Below, in pieces: positions 21,349-32,560 of a DNA stretch of 64,000 nt; the stretch's first letter is position 1, and the number at the start of each line of letters is the position of its first letter. The position numbers and the translations under genes were made by a program. The notes beneath the pieces are model-generated. The model saw only the letters and a program-made list of their open reading frames with translations. It had not been told where the DNA came from and did no database searches. This stretch comes from Hericium rajendrae (lineage: Eukaryota; Basidiomycota; Agaricomycetes; Russulales; Hericiaceae): the NCBI GenBank assembly GCA_033439255.1, contig CM065883.1, forward strand, positions 248,001 to 312,000. The letters run 5' to 3'.

Positions 21349-22169
21349 TGATACGCCTCAAGCTGTGTTCAGCAACGTCAGACCTCATCTCACCATCTCC
21401 CATGCAGTTCCCCTTCACTCCCATCCAGCTTCCAGCTCCTCACCCACCAACCCCGCTCAGAGCGGTGATGTCTCTCATCTCAGGAGTTGTCAGCTACTGC
21501 AGGCCTCACCGAGGTTTCCTCAAGTTCGCTCCAGGTCGTCCTCAGCGGTTTTGGTGAGCCAATCAGGCTGCTGGCATTATGGTACCGGGTCTGTGTTGTA
21601 CAGGATGCCTGGATGCCGCCTTTTGATGGTTTCGGACTATAGATGTACCATAGAGCAGCCGAGTCCGAGATCGCCCGAGACCGCCAAGGGCGAGTTTCTT
21701 ACTTGTATGGTAGACAGAGTCCCAGCTTCGAATAGAACCCCCCAGTGCACCTTTCCCCCTCAGAGCTCAGACCTCAGAAGTCTCTCTCACTGTTGTTCTC
21801 ATCATTCTCCAGACTCTAGACAAGTCCGCCCTCTTTAGGCCAGTCCGCCCGCAGCGTCGTTCGTCAGATTCAGTCATATCAGCCGCTTTTCAGTCCTTTT
21901 CTCTAGGATTAGTCCATCGTATCGGAGACCAGTGTGTCTCGTCATTCTCCTTGTCATTCTACAGCCGTTCCTCATCCTTCCCAGCTGCTTATCACCAGAT
22001 CGCCTCAGACTCGCCCTTAGCGAACCGGTCGCTCCATTGTTCCTGCTGCAGTGACCCTCAGCTGCCCTCACCTCACTCCTCACTTGAGATACTTGGTCCC
22101 CTCGCACCCCCCGGTACTCTGTTGGTTTTGGTTTTGGCTGCCGCCTCCATTCCCAGGGTCCACACATCA
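21349..22169 (+). repeat. 3' LTR, 821 bp
   Basis: Pairs with 16,965-17,785. Preceded by the polypurine tract GTTGGGGGGAGAA and followed by ACGG (22,170-22,173). Confidence 0.95.
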
Positions 22170-24029
22170 ACGGGTGCTTGAGAGGCGAGAACTTACCTAC
22201 GACAGTATGGTTCTGACACAACCCGAGTGGGTTTTCCGCCGTGTTCGTCGTGTCATACCAGCCCCCGACATTCTTGTGCCCCGTGTAACTGAGGTGTTCC
22301 AGCGCTATGGGTCCCTGAAGGATTCGAAAACTGGTCAGCCTTTATTCAACAAAGCTGCATTAGAGCAGATCCCGAAGATCTGCCGAAACCTGCAGGCTGG
22401 GTATTTCACTGACCCACCAGGGGTTGAACTGTATTACGAGATGGGAAAGGACAGGGATGGACTGATGCGCTATCGGTGCTGTCGCGGGACGAATGGTGTT
22501 GAAGGCGGTGTCCATCAAAATCTGCGGCGCCAGTTTGATACGTTCAATGCATCCCCACGCCTTGCGCAGAGCCTTATCTATGACTATGTGACAGTTCACA
22601 ATATCACAGTACGTGTTTTGAATTCACTGACTCTACAATCTCACTGAATTTGGCTTGTATTATCAGGTGGGCACATTTAATCGGACTGGCCATCTGTATG
22701 TTGGACATTTTGATCTGAACTTGAAGAATGAAGTCGCATGGCTACTTGATGCAACATCTGATCTCTTCGCCACTCGCTCGCCGCATCTCGGTATCAGTCG
22801 TTGGGTTGACACCCGTGCATTCGCGCCATCAAAGGAGCCATTCGGAATCTTACCGTTGAGTGAGCCGACCCGCACAGCGCTGGGCATGCTCCGCTTCTGT
22901 CCGGAATTTGCTCGGAAACACAAGATTCAGCATGCATGGCTTGCAGAAAACCAGGGAACCCGGCTTGCAGTCCTTCCTGTCCACACAAAAGCCGAGCGTA
23001 ACCTGTTTCGGTTGATGGTCAAGAGTAACCCTCTTTTCGAAGGCACTGGGACTCCGAAATGGCCGTTAGTAGCTGCCTACTGGTCTGAACATTGTAACGG
23101 GCATGATATATTTTACAAGGTATGTCTATTGAGCTCACAAATGTTGGGCTGTATTCACTAGCAAGCAGCTCCCAGAACATCTGAAGCTGTACTTCAAGAC
23201 CTGGCAGGACTATCAAAACCAGAAGAACTCCGAGCACCTGAATGCCGCTGCTTGTGCGGACATTCGGACGCGCATCCTGAGGCAAACCGTTCTCGTCCCA
23301 GATGTTCCCGCCGCGCAGGCAAAGCCGCTTGCGGTGGCGTTATCTGCGGCGCCGTCAACTGTCGCTGTTGAAGAGACGGACTCATGGCATATCACTAACC
23401 TCCTTGATCGCCATCGACTGTCCATATCTGCCATCGTCTATCAATGGGTAGACAGCCGAGGCCAGGCAAACCCGACGACTGCATCAAGAGGCGCGACGCG
23501 CAAGCGGAAGAAACGTGATACGGCGATTGATGGTGCAGAGCAGGAGGGGAATGTCCAGGGGCCTCGGAGACGAAAACGTCTCACTGCGCCGAATGCGAGC
23601 CTTGACAATATGCCTGGATGGGAAGTGAGTACGGCGCGGTCTTGCAGACATTGCAAATCAACGAGCTGCAAAGGCCGGTGGAATGTCCAGAACTGCGTTG
23701 CCTGGCAGAAGGTGAGCAAACCAATTTGGAAGTGTCGTACATACCTGTTAAAGACCACACGTATTTTAGAAGGAGGGCAAGAAGAAAGCGGACACGGGGA
23801 GTGCGCAGGACATCGAGGCGCGGTGAAAGATTGACTCGGACTGCTGATATTCGGACTGCTAATTATCGTATAGGTCATCTGGCGTAATTACACTTTGCGT
23901 ATCTAAGCGCTGATCTATCAGAAGCGCTCTAAATCTTACATCGTGTGTTGATCCATGTCCGGATCAGCGTGCCTGAATATTTCCGGAGTGCGCCAGAGTC
24001 CTCCCGCTAAAGGGAGACATGAATGTCGT

Positions 24030-24105
24030 TGAGGGGCCTCCGGCCCCAAGAAATTCGATTATTTTATTCGAATATCTTTATTCGAATATCTTTTCGCGTG
24101 CACAC
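24030..24105. repeat. GC hairpin and AT-rich tandem motif
   Basis: GGGGCC-TCC-GGCCCC at about 24,034-24,048 is followed by two tandem copies of ATTCGAATATCTTT. The hairpin has the same 3-nt-loop style as those in the LTRs. It may be the 3' processing region of the preceding gene or an element end. Confidence 0.4.
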
Positions 24106-24286
24106 CTATGGGAGGGCTGCCTCCAGATAGAGAAGCGCCAGTGACGTGACACTCGGTGACGCGACGCGTTGCGGACGCGATTTCCGTTCGCTGGCCCGCC
24201 TCTTTGCAACCGAACGCCCACTATACCGCCATTTCCCATCTTTGTTTTTCCCTAGCAAAGCATCATATCTCTCCACGGATCATACA

Positions 24287-24973
24287 ATGCCCCCCGAATC
24301 GCTCAGGAAATCGGTGTCCGACATCATCACCTTGATGCTCGGAGAGCATATTCCCGAAGCCAATGAACCCTCCGATTCAGAGGATGATGACATCCGTGGT
24401 ATGACAACCGATGACCTCAAAAACAGCACATCATGCCAGAAGATTATGGCGGTCTATGAGCTCAAGCTTCAACAAGCCGAGCGTCTTGCGTTGGAGTCGA
24501 ACGAGAGTCTCGTGCAGGCTTTAACAGTGCAGACCGGATTCTTGGGGCTCGCTGTGGAGAGGAAGACGAGGAGACTCAGGGCCGTGCAAGATAAGAAGAT
24601 CAAAGATGGCGGCTTCCGTGTATGTACCGTGCTCTCTGTTGCGTGGAGAACAGCAGCTGACAGGCCTTGCTAGATGCGATTGGAGAAGCGCAATGGCGTC
24701 CTGAACGCGAGGCTCAAGAACAATGTGTATCTCATAGCACAGAAAGTAGAAGAGAAGGTAGCTCGCGCGGGGGCCGATGCACTCGTCGAGCTTGCAGATC
24801 GCCATAACCAAGAATGCAACAATAGAGTGCGCGTCGCGAAGGCGAAGCTTACACTCGTGGATCAGCTGGCGAAGGCGAATGGTAGCTTGAAGCGGGAGAG
24901 GAGCGATAGCTTCGGACTACCTCGGAAGATTAAGGTCAAGAGGGTGAAAGTCGCGTCTGCGAAAGCAAAATGA
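24287..24973 (+). CDS. Small coiled-coil protein of unknown function
   Basis: Two exons, 24,287-24,619 and 24,674-24,973, flank a 54-bp intron (GTATGT...CTAG). They encode 210 aa. The N-terminal third is acidic (EPSDSEDDDIRG). The middle and second exon are helical and charged, with a coiled-coil look (KLQQAERLALESNES; KVEEKVARAG). The C-terminus is strongly basic (KIKVKRVKVASAKAK), suggesting nuclear or nucleic-acid association. I recognise no family. The ATG at 24,287 was chosen because it is the first in the open frame with a good context (ACAATGCC). Confidence 0.6.
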
Positions 24974-26026
24974 GGACAGCTTTAGCCATGAACTTAACGT
25001 ACGTTACCACTTTTAACGAATTTCAGAGTATCTCGATTGGCTTCATGGCCAGGGGTGAATGCGTGAGACACAAGACTGACGGGATGCGTTTCGCGGGACA
25101 GGACTCTGCGTCTTCCACTGCCCGTCCTGCGCTTACACCTCCGTCTTGCCTGCTGACGACTCACTTCTATCAGCTTTTTGCTCGTCTGTCGCTGCGCGAC
25201 CATACAATGCTTAGCACAAACCTAGAAACTGCAAGAAGCGGACGGCCGGATATGGAAAGTGGGTTACTCAATTGGGGGATCTGTAGCCTTTGCTTCACCG
25301 CAGGTGACAGGCCTGACGCAGCTCTATACCCAGGTACAACGTATTACTTTAAAAGTACCCTCAGAACTGGGTGTCGCGCACGTCTTTTGGGGGCTGATTC
25401 GGACCTATTCTGATAACATTCGTGCTTCACTAGCTCTACCTATGTACAACCGCATATCGAGTATCGATCCGGAATCGATCCGGACAGTCCGTTCGAAGGC
25501 TCAAGATATTTACATTTCCAGTTATTGTCAGGGCCAAGCAGAGGCTCTACACTCGTAAGGGGATCATAAGCCTCTTGACCATATTCAGATTACTGGTTTG
25601 CTATCTGCATTCTTCCATTCGAAAACGAAGCTAATACGGAAATACAGGTAAAGCGCAGGTTAGGCACGTATTTCCACCTTCAATCGTTTGATCGTAACTC
25701 AGGTTGGGTGCACTCATGCTAGACCCGGATGCGCAGTACTCTCGCAGTTATGCTTACGGTAACGTCCTCTGCGGCGTCTAACCCAGAACTTTCTGGCGCC
25801 TCCCTTCCTGTCGTCATCCACACCAAGCAGTCGCTTGCTTTCTACCGTCCAGTCCACGAGGCCATTTTCCCCACTTCTACAACTTCCCTGAACTTCCATG
25901 ACATCGACTTCTCAATACTTTCGCCCACTTGACTTTGTCCCTAACCTTACCGCGAGGTTCCTCCGAACGGAAGGCGGCACGCGCGGGCCGGGCACCAAGG
26001 CCATAGGACGTCCTCGTCCATCCAAG
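24974..26026. other. Intergenic, no gene supported
   Basis: Several short open frames are present, but none has a domain, a plausible splice structure or unusual composition. The right end forms the promoter side of the DUF2264 gene. Confidence 0.5.
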
Positions 26027-26033
26027 TATAAAT
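26027..26033 (+). promoter_or_regulatory. TATA-like box of DUF2264 gene
   Basis: TATAAAT lies about 50 bp upstream of the ATG at 26,082. An out-of-frame ATG occurs between them at 26,038. Confidence 0.4.
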
Positions 26034-26081
26034 CACGATGGAATCCTCTTCCCATCGTCGTATCAATCCCCTCTTCCAATC

Positions 26082-28124
26082 ATGGCGTCCATCCTTCCGC
26101 ATTTCAGCAGCACGCCTTTCGCCGCGAACCCCCTCCGTACCAAAGCGGACCTGCACGCGTTCTGCGTTGGGATCCTCGATCCGCTCGCGCCGCATACCTC
26201 CCCGGGCGGCGCGCGCGTCCACCTCGGGTACACCGGCACGCATTTCGACGAGACTGCCGCGCACCTCGAGGGGTTCTCGCGCCCGATCTGGGCGCTCTCC
26301 GCGTTGCTCGCGGGCGGCGGGACGTACGCGGGCACGGAGCGCTGGACGCGCGGGTTCACGAGCGGGACAGATCCCGCGCACGAGGAGTTCTGGGGCGACA
26401 TGCGCAGCAAAGACCAGCGGATGGTCGAGTGCTCCGCGATCGGGTTTGCAATCGCCGTTGCGCGGGAGGGGCTGTGGGATCCGCTGCCGGCGGAGGCGAA
26501 GACGAATCTGGGGAAGTGGTTGGGTGGAATGAACGACAAGGAGATGCCGAACACAAATTGGCTCTGGTTCAGAGTATGTTTGTGCATTGCATCCGAAGAA
26601 ACCTGAAAGTGACGTGGATTTATGCAGGTGTTCGCGAACCTGGGGTTGTCCAGAGTTGGCTCGTCCTATTACGATGAGAAACGGATGAAGGCGGACATGG
26701 ATCATTTGGATACATTCTATATCGGCGATGGCTGGTCCCGCGACGGACCTGAAGGCGTTGTACAACTCGATTACTATTCTTCGTCCTTCGCCATCCAGTT
26801 CGCTCAGCTGGCATACTCCAAACTCGCACAGGACACTGATCCAGAGCGGTGCGAAGAGTACAGGAACCGGGCCCGCCAGTTTGCGCTGGACTTCGTGCAT
26901 TATTTTGACGAAGAAGGTCTGTAATTCCATCTTAATGTGGATCATCGATTGACACCTCTATCAGGTCGCGCCATACCTTTTGGTCGCAGTATGACCTACC
27001 GCTTCGCCATGTCCTCCTTCTGGGGTGCGCTCGCCTTCGCCGATGTGGAGCCACCCGCGCCGCTCACCTGGGGCGCGATCAAGGGCCTGCAGCTTCGCAA
27101 CATCCGCTTCTGGGCACGGCAGGCGGGCGCATATGCCGGCGACGGGACGCTCACTCTCGGCTTCGTATACCCAAACCACAACATCCTCGAGAACTATAAT
27201 TCACCCGGCTCGCCATACTGGTGCTGCAAGTCGTTTGTCACGCTCGCCCTGCCGGAGACGCACCCATTCTGGGCCGCGGAAGAGGAGCCGTACCCCGCGG
27301 CACTCCTGAATACCGTGAAGGCGCTGAAGCACCCACTGCACATCGCCACGAACCTCGGCGGGCACACGTACATCCTCTCGTCCGGCCAGCAGTGCTCATA
27401 CCCCGTCAAGCAGAGCGCGTCAAAGTACGGTCGGCTCGCATACTCTTCCGCGTTCGGGTACAGCGTGCCCTCGGGCAACCTCACGCTCGAAGAGCTCGCG
27501 GCCGACAACGCGCTCGCGCTGTCTGACGACAACGGCGAGACGTGGAAAGTGCGCCGCGACACGCGCGAGGCGCGCTTCGAGACCGCGCCCGACGGCACGC
27601 CGCGCCTGCGCGCGATGTGGTACCCGTGGCCGGACGTGCAAGTCGAGACGTGGCTACTGCCCCCGAGCACGGCCGCGCCGCTATGGCATGTCCGCGTGCA
27701 CCGCTTGCGGAGCGGGCGCGCGCTGCGCTCTGCAGAGGGAGGCTGGGCGATCCACGGGCAGCGCGAGGACGGGCGCGCGCTCGAGCCTGCGCAGGGCGAG
27801 GCATTCGGCACGTTCGAGAGCGGTGCCGCCGCGCGGGCGGCGTCGCGTGCAGGCGTGGTCGGTATTGTCGCACTCGTGGAGGGCGACACGCGTAAGAGCG
27901 TCGTGCTACGGACGGACGCGAACACGAATCTGATGGTGCCGCGGGCAGTGATGCCGACGCTCATCGGCGAGCATGCGGGTCTCGGCACGGACGTACTGCT
28001 GGTCACGACTGTGTTTGGGCTGCCGAGCCGAGGCGATGCAGAGGGGGCAGCGTCCGGGTGGGAGGCGGAGTGGGAGCGGCGTCCGGGTGTGCCTGCGGAT
28101 ATCCTCGATTCCTTGAAGGTGTAG
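26082..28124 (+). CDS. DUF2264 family protein
   Basis: Three exons (26,082-26,573, 26,628-26,916, 26,965-28,124) with introns of 54 and 48 bp give 646 aa. The N-terminal two thirds match the DUF2264 pattern: [20 protein letters not shown] near residues 50-70, then [19 protein letters not shown], then [20 protein letters not shown] with WCCKSF. This family folds as an alpha/alpha barrel, and some bacterial relatives are classed with glycoside hydrolases (GH154-like). Activity here is inferred, not shown. The C-terminal part is beta-rich in appearance and very GC-rich. No signal peptide is evident, so a cytosolic location is likely. The total length is consistent with an intact gene. Confidence 0.8.
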
Positions 28125-28489
28125 ATCTGTGGGTCCGATGGCGATCTGGCAGTGCTCCCTTGTAATTTGTTAGCCACTTACTATACTACTGAGATGTACC
28201 AGAAAAATGCGCACTGTATTTCCATAAATTTCGCCAAACAGTCACTTTGAAGCACAGAAAATTATTAGATTGCGACCAAGGTATAGAGGAAACGACATGC
28301 AGTACTAGTATGACTGGAGAAAACGAAGGCAGCGGGTGAGTATGATATGGTACAGATCTACGCATAGCTGGTGGTATTACAGACTAATGTAAGGCAGACA
28401 CACAAGACAAAACGATTAGAGGGGCGGTGGTCAAAAAAGAGAGAGGTTGCCAAGAAACTGGAGGCTGAACAAAGTGGCCAGCGATGCGG
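28125..28489. other. Intergenic between convergent genes
   Basis: Tail-to-tail spacer between the DUF2264 gene and the phosphatase-like gene. Nothing coding is seen. Confidence 0.5.
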
Positions 28490-29283
28490 TCAGCGCCTTG
28501 AACCACGTTCCAGAAAGGGCAATGCACTTACCATTTCCGGAATTTGATCTTCTACGCCTGGATCGAGATCGCGCCGCTCAGCGGGCGCTGCCCCCTGGAC
28601 ACGGCGGTCAAGGTTCTGGCGCCAGCGCACATAGATGCCCTCGTTCATCGAGGGCGCATACTGACACATCTCGAAGATGGATAGCTGCTCTTGGAAGCCA
28701 GCATTCGGCCAAATCTGCTCGCGCACTGCCACCGACGAGTCAATAAGCTTGTTAGGCTTTTAGGCGCGGGCTGTGCTCACCGCGTCGGACGCTGTCCAAT
28801 GCTGCGGCAGGGGTAATGCGGCGGGACCACATTACTGCAAGCGCGACTGACGTCAGGGCGGGATAATTCTTTGGCGAAGGAGAACATACGGTAAGCTGCA
28901 ATGACCGTCGCACCGCGCGAGAGGCCGTACACGCCATGGACGAGGATGACGCCGCCAGTGCGCAAAGCCTCGTCGATGAACTGGCAAGCATGCGGAAGCC
29001 AAATGAGGATATCTTCGTGCTCGAGGTCCTGGACCGGGATGCGCATGTGTCTGATGCCCGACTGAGGGTTCTCAGCGGGGATCGGGTCGGTGCAAACGGA
29101 CAAAATATGCGTGATGCGACGTTCGGTCAAGGAACGCGTCGATTGCGCAGAGACAAGGCTGTAGCGAAGAAGTGGGCGAGGTCAGATATGGTAGTGGGCG
29201 GCGCAATTGTTGATCGAAGAGAAGACTGACTTTCCCAAAAAGAGTCTGCCCTCGATGATGGTGCTGACGTTCTTCCAACCCAT
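28490..29283 (-). CDS. Dual-specificity phosphatase-like protein lacking catalytic Cys
   Basis: Four exons in transcript order (29,231-29,283, 28,890-29,158, 28,781-28,846, 28,490-28,725) give 207 aa starting MGWKNVSTIIEGRLFLGN. The fold is that of small dual-specificity phosphatases: RLFLGN strand, THILSVC, general-acid Asp region IPVQDLEHED, then the P-loop and AAY...WSRRITPAAALDSVRR, then IWPNAGFQEQL. The P-loop reads VHGVYGLSRGA, where active enzymes have HCxxGxxR. The Cys position (28,933-28,935) is GGC, glycine, while the Arg is kept. As read, it cannot form the phospho-cysteine intermediate, so it is probably a pseudophosphatase. A strong GTAAGT near 28,530 could give a different C-terminus. 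Confidence 0.8.
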
Positions 29284-30741
29284 TTTGAACAGTCCTGAAG
29301 AAGCGTATGAATGAGCTGGTGGGTTGTCTGGCTCGAACTCGCTAGGAGGTCAACGAGGACTTGGAAAAATATGGGGATTGAAACATCCTGTATTTGAAGG
29401 AGCCGTGCAGAGGCGGGCCAGTGGATTACCGGAATACATGTCTGCGGCGGCAAAAACCAGTCTGTGGTAAACATTGTGAGTAGGGCAGTGTCCAGGAATA
29501 GCGAGAACACAGCAACAGCAAGTACGAGACGTCCTGACAAGAAGGAAGCAGGGAAGCAATGCCACACGAGGCGCTTTGATGACGTTGGACCTGCTTCAAC
29601 CACGCGATCTGCTCAGGCACGCCACCCGGGCAACAAAATCTGGCTCCGGCTGTGCACCTCCTTCATCTTCCGTCCTCCGGCGCACATTCCTCCGTATCCT
29701 CTTTTTTTTCGCATAGCCAGCTCTTTTCAATTCTTCAACCTTGCTTCTTCTTTGTCTTTCGTCGATGTGGCCCCGATCTTGAGATCCCCGTTTGAGTTGC
29801 TTCAGATCTCCGTTCTAGTCGTGCGCTACTTGTTTAGCGGAAATCTATTCCGTGTCTTCTCGTACCTGCTCTATCCAGCAACTCCTCCCCCACATGCTGT
29901 CTTCTCATTCAAGGCTCTTGTTTCTTGCACATCTTGAAACAAGCGAACTACAGCTTTGTATCTCTGCTATACCTCCGCCGCGTCTGGACGCGTCCTGACT
30001 CTTCGATATTTTTTCTGTTTCGTTCATTGCACTTCCCTGCTCTCTCATCAATCCACAAGAATGAGCCAGATCAGCAATCTGCCCCTGTGGATCTTCTCGG
30101 CTTCCTGATTTGAGACACACAACCCTGCCGCAGGACCAGGAGCAAGGCGAGCGACGCGCTCAAAGGCTGTATCGTCGAAGCTCCATTGCCCGACTGGTCC
30201 TGTCATTCTTCGCTGCAAGGAACCGTCACCGGTATTTACTTGGATGGCAACCACCTCCACTGGCCCGGAACCAGGATCGCTGCTGCCGTTGCCATCCCTC
30301 ATCGTCCTTTTCAATTCTCGGACGCGACGCGTTTGTCTCCCCCCAGGCGCGTTTAGGTTCCCACGCATCCGGCCGCAAGTCCGGCCCGCCGACCAACAGG
30401 TTTGCTCCTCTGCACGTGTCGCCCTCGTCGTTTTCATGTTCTGGAGGCCCACGCTGAGACATCATGGCATCGCGCATTTGTGTTGTTGTGCTCCAAGCAG
30501 TTCACCTGACCTCTCCAGCATGCACAACAAAAGTTCCAGAACAAGATCAAGACAAGCCGGGGCATGCCGACAACACGAGGCGTGTCCAAGTATAACGTCT
30601 ATAAGCAGCCGGCAGCCATGTCTACCTGTAACTTGATCCGCAACCGATACCCACACCCTGACGCCCTATCCCTTTTTTTTGCACATTTTTTCTTGCTCAA
30701 ACAAGTCTGAAGCATTCCAAATCACAGCGAATTGCGAGACC
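29284..30741. other. Intergenic, weak ORFs only
   Basis: Contains CT-rich and T-rich tracts (for example near 29,700 and 30,670) suggestive of plus-strand promoter or 5' UTR sequence, and scattered short frames on both strands. A plus-strand gene beginning around 30,061 (ATGAGCCAGATCAGC) is possible, but I could not resolve its exons. Confidence 0.4.
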
Positions 30742-31307
30742 ATGCAGCTTGCTATCGAATGGGACGAGGTGCATTTTCTCACGGAGCAGGTGTGGAGACG
30801 AGGCTGACCATCGTGGCGCACCGACAGGCAGACGCCCGCCGGGGCCGGCACAAGGCCTCCACGATCCACGGCTGGCTCTGTAAAATGCGCGGTACTATCA
30901 TCGGTAACGAGCGCATCCGGCGCGAGGGCCGCTACGAAATGAAAGAGGCGCGCGCCCGCCGGACGTACATGCGCCAGCGCTCTAAGCAACAGGGCAAGGG
31001 CGGAGGGTTCCCGCTCTTCGGTCTGCTCGGCGGTGGCAACAGGCGGCGGCCAAGCTCGTCGCGGAAGCATGCCGTGACGTTGCCCCGGCACGGCTCGCAC
31101 CATAGCCAGCGGAAGATGGGCTCGACCACCACGCTAGTGCCGTACGCACAGGCGCATGGGCACTCGCGGCGGCAGAGCGAGCGCCGGAAGGACGGGAAGA
31201 ACGGCGGCGGGAGTAGGCACCACGCGCGGCCGGAGCCACAGAGACATCGAAGCCAGACGCAGACACGGCCCCAGCAGCCGGGGCGGAAGTCTTCGACGCG
31301 CAAATAG
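30742..31307 (+). CDS. Basic low-complexity protein, possible CsbD-like segment
   Basis: Proposed exons are 30,742-30,789 and 30,828-31,307, joined across a short 38-bp intron (GTGTGG...CGACAG), giving 175 aa. The segment KMRGTIIGNERIRREG followed by RYEMKEARARR recalls CsbD-like stress proteins (K-x-G-x4-GNE-x6-G). The second half is very rich in Arg, Ser, Gly, His and Gln (GGSRHHARPEPQRHRSQ) and probably disordered. The intron is at the lower size limit, so the start is uncertain. The frame of exon 2 alone is open further upstream. Confidence 0.4.
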
Positions 31308-32560
31308 ATGGCGCGCCATGTTGCAGTCTTCATAACTTTCTCGTTCGACGTGAGCATACATTCCTCGTTCTTCGCATGCTATATGGGATTTGGCTGCCGG
31401 CAGGCCTCGGATTCTGTTTCTACTTTTCTTATTCAATACCTATGCCGCCCTTCACTCTGCTATCACGACCTGTGAATACTGTACGATACTATACGACTGC
31501 CGCATGATTTCTCTGTTCTTCATAATTATTCCAGACTGCCAGAGGACGGATGGGATGTACTTCTACATGTACCCTTATACGATTAGAATTATACGACGTA
31601 GATGACGACACGACAATCGCGAGCAATTGTTCTTTGAGATCGAGTTACAGTCGGTCTCGCCGGGGATACGGCTTCGTCCATGCACCCACGATTAACTATC
31701 GAACAGTAGCCACTAGTCTCCTAAAGGCAGAGCAGATACTCGACTAGCTCAGGATCGTCATCTTTGACATCTTTGACATCGACGAGACAATGCCAGCTCG
31801 GGTAATCGACGCGCAAAGCTGATACATGACGTCCTATGTCGCCTTTGGCGTAAGTTGACGATCGATGACAACCTGTCCGAGTCTGCCGCCGACGTCGACA
31901 ATGACGCCGAGGCTTCAAAATTTCGACAAGTTTTCTGCCAGCGTCCCGCGCCCGGCGTCGCAAGTAGCAATCTCCGTACCTACCCAAACGCGTCCATAGC
32001 GACGCGCCAGGACGCGCCCTTCTTCCCAACGGAGCCAGCCTCCCACGTCCATTGACCCGTCGATCCGCGAGGCAATTCCGAATCACGATCGCGCGAATCC
32101 TGTGTGCAAGGCCCAGGGACAGAAGCGCGACCGAAGGTTGCAGAGATGCTCAGTTTGACCTCTACCTCCGGTCGGCACGGGTAACGCACGTAGCCGGCGG
32201 GCGCCTGCGCCCAGGCGGCGTTAGCTGTACACTGCCAGCAAATCAAACTGCAGAAATCCGCGATCTCTGTGATTGATGCAAAAGCGCAATCGGATTGAGT
32301 TGGAGGGGAAATCAGGCCGATTGTGTAGTATGGCATGTCGGATTTTCGAATCCCAACACTCCATGGCGCCCAGGCACACCGTGTGTCGGGAAGTCTCGGC
32401 ACGTCTCTGGTCCGTCCCGTGCCCGTAATCCATACTCCTCGGTAGCCTGCATCTCCCAGTCTAGTATGCTCACTCTGTTTATATTGTAGCTGTATGTAGT
32501 CAATGAATATTGTTGCTTGATCACTTCGTTTGCATAAAGACTAATTATGCTACATGGTGC
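31308..32560. other. Intergenic, unresolved minus-strand coding signal
   Basis: A minus-strand segment near 31,724-31,880 (VDYPSWHCLVDVKDVK, then DDDPELVEYLLCL) and one at 31,980-32,402 have protein-like composition and could be exons of one small gene. I could not join them with acceptable splice sites and recognise no family. Confidence 0.3.

Larger units (their letters stand above)
16965..22169 (+). mobile_element. Gag-only Ty3/Gypsy-type LTR element
   Basis: Two 821-bp LTRs (16,965-17,785 and 21,349-22,169), both TGATACGCC...ACATCA, bound a 5.2-kb element. The target duplication is 4 bp, ACGG (16,961-16,964 and 22,170-22,173). By eye the LTRs differ at about seven positions, all transitions, so the insertion is fairly recent. 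Inside are a primer site, a 1.5-kb non-coding leader, one gag ORF and a polypurine tract. No protease, RT or integrase is present, so the element is non-autonomous. It interrupts the exonuclease-type gene. Its gag and primer site relate it to the gypsy fossil at 434-14,828, which could be a model of its helper family. Confidence 0.92.
14829..23826 (+). pseudogene. RNase H-like/DEDD 3'-5' exonuclease fusion gene, split by LTR elements
   Basis: Readable exons are 14,833-15,108, 15,164-15,664, 15,723-16,964, then, beyond the LTR element at 16,965-22,169, 22,174-22,608, 22,667-23,119, 23,166-23,711 and 23,770-23,826. Part 1 (GVDHSFK, then FSALHTTVNEYGEIRQ) resembles the first strands of a DDE/RNase H fold. 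Part 2 is a DEDDy exonuclease: DME at ExoI, GISSDLQKL at ExoII, YAASDAY at ExoIII. The tail has conserved blocks (RCCRGTNGVEGGVHQNLRR, GISRWVDT) and a cysteine-rich end (CRHCKSTSCKGRWNVQNC). The N-terminus is lost to the gypsy insertion ending at 14,828. A TGA lies in frame at 15,061-15,063. I recall the pattern from a large agaricomycete family linked to DUF6729; whether it is a transposase descendant is inference. Confidence 0.75.

Noticed and set aside
27194-28177. 327-codon minus-strand frame
   Set aside because: Antisense shadow of the GC-rich DUF2264 gene.
29127-29603. 158-codon minus-strand frame upstream of the phosphatase-like gene
   Set aside because: The real first exon reads in a different frame from the ATG at 29,283. 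The long frame crosses the intron without conserved content.
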